64,000 nt of DNA. Source: Chaetoceros tenuissimus. Lineage: Eukaryota; Bacillariophyta; Thalassiosirophyceae; Chaetocerotales; Chaetocerotaceae. Positions 62,333-64,000 of this stretch are shown one piece after another. Numbering within the stretch: position 1 is the first letter of the stretch; each line of letters opens with the position of its first letter. Both the position numbers and the translations under genes were made by a program. The notes under the pieces are model-generated. The model was not told the origin of the DNA. It was given only the letters and a program-made list of their open reading frames with translations, and made no database searches. The stretch is from positions 496,001 through 560,000 of the forward strand of contig BLLK01000075.1 in NCBI GenBank assembly GCA_021927905.1, given 5' to 3'.

Positions 62333-62823
62333 AAATACAAAGCACGTCATAAAAAGTGAAAATACAAAGTACGTCATCATAGATACGGTATTGTCTACAT
62401 CATACAGCATTTCAGAATGCCTTGAATAATCCGATCCACCATCGATAGAAATGTTATATAAACATTGTTTGCTTTTCATATTAATGTATTTACATTTACC
62501 TCCCCCTAGTTTCGAATTGTAGTAAATATGACAGAGTGATATGAATAGTCCCTACCTGGTCTTGGTTAATTATAACCGCTTTTTAAATATCAATGATTTT
62601 ACGAAATGCATTTAGCATATTTTGCTTGCGAAAAATGAGTTCAGGCCATTTCTACTTGAAAGAAAAGGAAATTCAAATGGGCAGTGTTCTTTTTGCTTCT
62701 TTTTGTTCTTTCGGCGCCAAAGTTTCAAACCAATTTTTTCTAAGGCATTTTCAATTTGTAGCAATAATACAACTAGAGTACACAAACATCAATATTAACT
62801 GCAAGATATCGAAAGTTACTGCT
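62333..62823. other. intergenic, upstream region of MYND gene 3
   Basis: A short direct repeat (AAAAAGTGAAAATACAAAG, about 62325-62370) follows gene 2. A GTTCTTTTTGCTTC tract and TTCGGCGCCAAA (62710-62721) precede gene 3. Confidence 0.5.
62710..62721. promoter_or_regulatory. GGCGCC motif before MYND gene 3
   Basis: TTCGGCGCCAAA lies about 105 bp before the ATG, same setting as in the other two genes. Confidence 0.45.
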
Positions 62824-64000
62824 ATGGGAAAGAAAGGGAAGAGAAGCAAACGCAATGCTGTCATGAAGCAAGTAGACGAACGTAAGTGTGGAATGATCAA
62901 TATTTTACTGGACATAGCGAATCGACTTGTCGCTTTAATAATAAAACTCTCTTTGCCTCTACAGTCTTTGCTGAGTATGAAAAGCTACTGAAAGAAGCAC
63001 TCTGCGACAATCGAAAGCTTCTGTACTCCAAAGCTGCAAATAAGTTGAGAAAGACAATCCAACTTCTCGAATCAAAGAATGAATTGAAAATGTACACTTT
63101 AGACAAGCAGTTGGTGGTATGCTATCTTCTCATGAGTGTGGAGTATGAAAGAAAGAATTACAAGGCAGCAATCGATTGCTACAATTATATCGTATCAAAA
63201 TCTAGAAATAAAAATTTCAGCTTTAGTGCCTCGATCTCACTTTACTATCAGCTTATTATGCTTAGACTGAATGGCCAAGATTATCAAATCTCTGATTTTA
63301 TTCATGAAATCTCACGGGAAAAGCAAGAAAGAAGCTTTCTTTTTGAAGACACTGTGCATGCTTTTAGAGCTCAGAAGCAATTCGATGCTGCAATCAGACT
63401 AGAAATGACTTGTGGGTCTCTACGCTGCAGTACTGAACTGAAGAGCAAGTTGTCACTAGCACTGACGTACCTTGAACGATATAGAATAGAGTTCCATCAG
63501 AGAGCACAAATGAGAAAGGAAGAGTTCTTCACCATGAATAGCCTCATTACCAGAATGATAGCACAGTTTCCGCTGGAGAACAATTATAGTCCTGAATATT
63601 GCTTAGTACTTGCACAATGGTACTATCTTACTCATACCCTCGATGGTAATAAAGGTGCTGAAGAAGAAAGCATGCAGGCATCAACGAGTGTTTTAGATTT
63701 CCTTTATCAGTCATTAACAGTATATACAGACGAGGACAACGGGATTTGGGAAATAGTACAGGATAATTGTTACACGTGTGGCCAAGCTGTCACTATTGTA
63801 GCATCGACCATCAACGAATGACTTGGAAAAAGGAAGCAGTACAAGGAACGTGTATTGGCCATAATATCCTATGTCCTCTTTACAAGGCTTTCCGAAAGAA
63901 TAAAGTTCAAATAGAAAGTAAGGATAGAGACGAAGAAAAAGAATCAAAGGCAAAAGTACGCTTGGAAAGAGAATGTGTAAAGTTTCTCGAATATGGATTG
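62824..64000 (+). pseudogene. MYND gene 3, MYND finger damaged, runs off the window
   Basis: Exon 1 is 62824-62881 (MGKKGKRSKRNAVMKQVDE). An 83-bp phase-1 intron follows, and exon 2 starts at 62965 (FAEYEKLLKEALCDNRKLLY, YERKNYKAAIDCYN, LSLALTYLERYRIEFHQR). At about 63793-63800 the finger reads CYTCGQAVT and then goes out of frame. Compared with gene 2, about 47 bp coding for the CSGCRVACY part is missing, and similar ACT triplets stand at the junction. The frame ends at 63821. Downstream sequence in another frame still reads HQRMTWKKEAVQGT, ILCPLYKAF and RLERECVKFLEYGL, so the deletion is young. A truncated product without MYND may still be made. Confidence 0.8.

Noticed and set aside
1-64000. 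CRISPR arrays, rRNA or bacterial operon structure
   Set aside because: No regularly spaced repeats were seen. Genes carry introns and eukaryotic domains. tRNA genes could not be judged reliably by eye.

Overview
The window looks like nuclear DNA of a diatom. It is AT-rich, with short spliceosomal introns of about 70-125 bp (GTAAGT/GTGAGT donors). It carries a light-harvesting protein of the fucoxanthin-chlorophyll type with an ASAF-like plastid presequence, a gametolysin-like M11 metalloprotease, and lineage-expanded families: BspA-type LRR proteins, DUF6824-like proteins, MYND proteins and diatom ankyrin proteins. From memory of the protein families, the closest fit is a centric diatom such as Chaetoceros (C. 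tenuissimus has very similar LRR and ankyrin proteins). I could not test this.

Layout. 1-6.8 kb: two divergent LRR genes (one cut by the window edge), a stand-alone CHAT/cysteine-rich protein, a DUF6824-like gene and a possible pRiA4b-Orf3-like protein. 7-16 kb: a light-harvesting gene, a second DUF6824-like gene, a large multi-domain membrane protein (coiled coil, membrane segments, Notch/LNR repeats, C-type lectin), an F5/8C-kringle gene and a phytanoyl-CoA-dioxygenase-like enzyme that looks plastid-targeted. 16.8-19 kb: an M11 metalloprotease gene with an in-frame TAG.

20.6-50 kb is a tandemly duplicated block. Each unit carries, left to right, a piece of an unrecognised gene (plus strand), a type II membrane protein, a DUF6824-like gene and a giant LRR-ankyrin-Roc-COR-CHAT-cysteine-rich protein (the last three on minus). 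Unit A is about 20.6-38.0 kb and is enlarged by a recent Ty3/gypsy LTR retrotransposon (25181-30409). Unit B is about 38.0-48.7 kb. The intact form of the first gene sits just beyond unit B (49.2-50.1 kb), like the start of a third unit. The giant proteins combine a sensor-like LRR/ankyrin end, a Roc GTPase switch and a caspase-like CHAT protease with its His and Cys in place. This resembles the layout of NLR-type or STAND-type defence and death proteins. A CHAT gene lies beside a DUF6824-like gene three times in the window.

51-64 kb: a damaged LRR gene, an ankyrin protein and a tandem array of three MYND genes. The first MYND gene is split by a complete 5152-bp DNA transposon (24-bp terminal inverted repeats, 8-bp target duplication) whose single 1581-residue protein joins a zinc ribbon to a DEDDy exonuclease domain. 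The third MYND gene has lost half of its MYND finger. Many genes here are freshly broken or duplicated, as in a fast-turnover accessory region.
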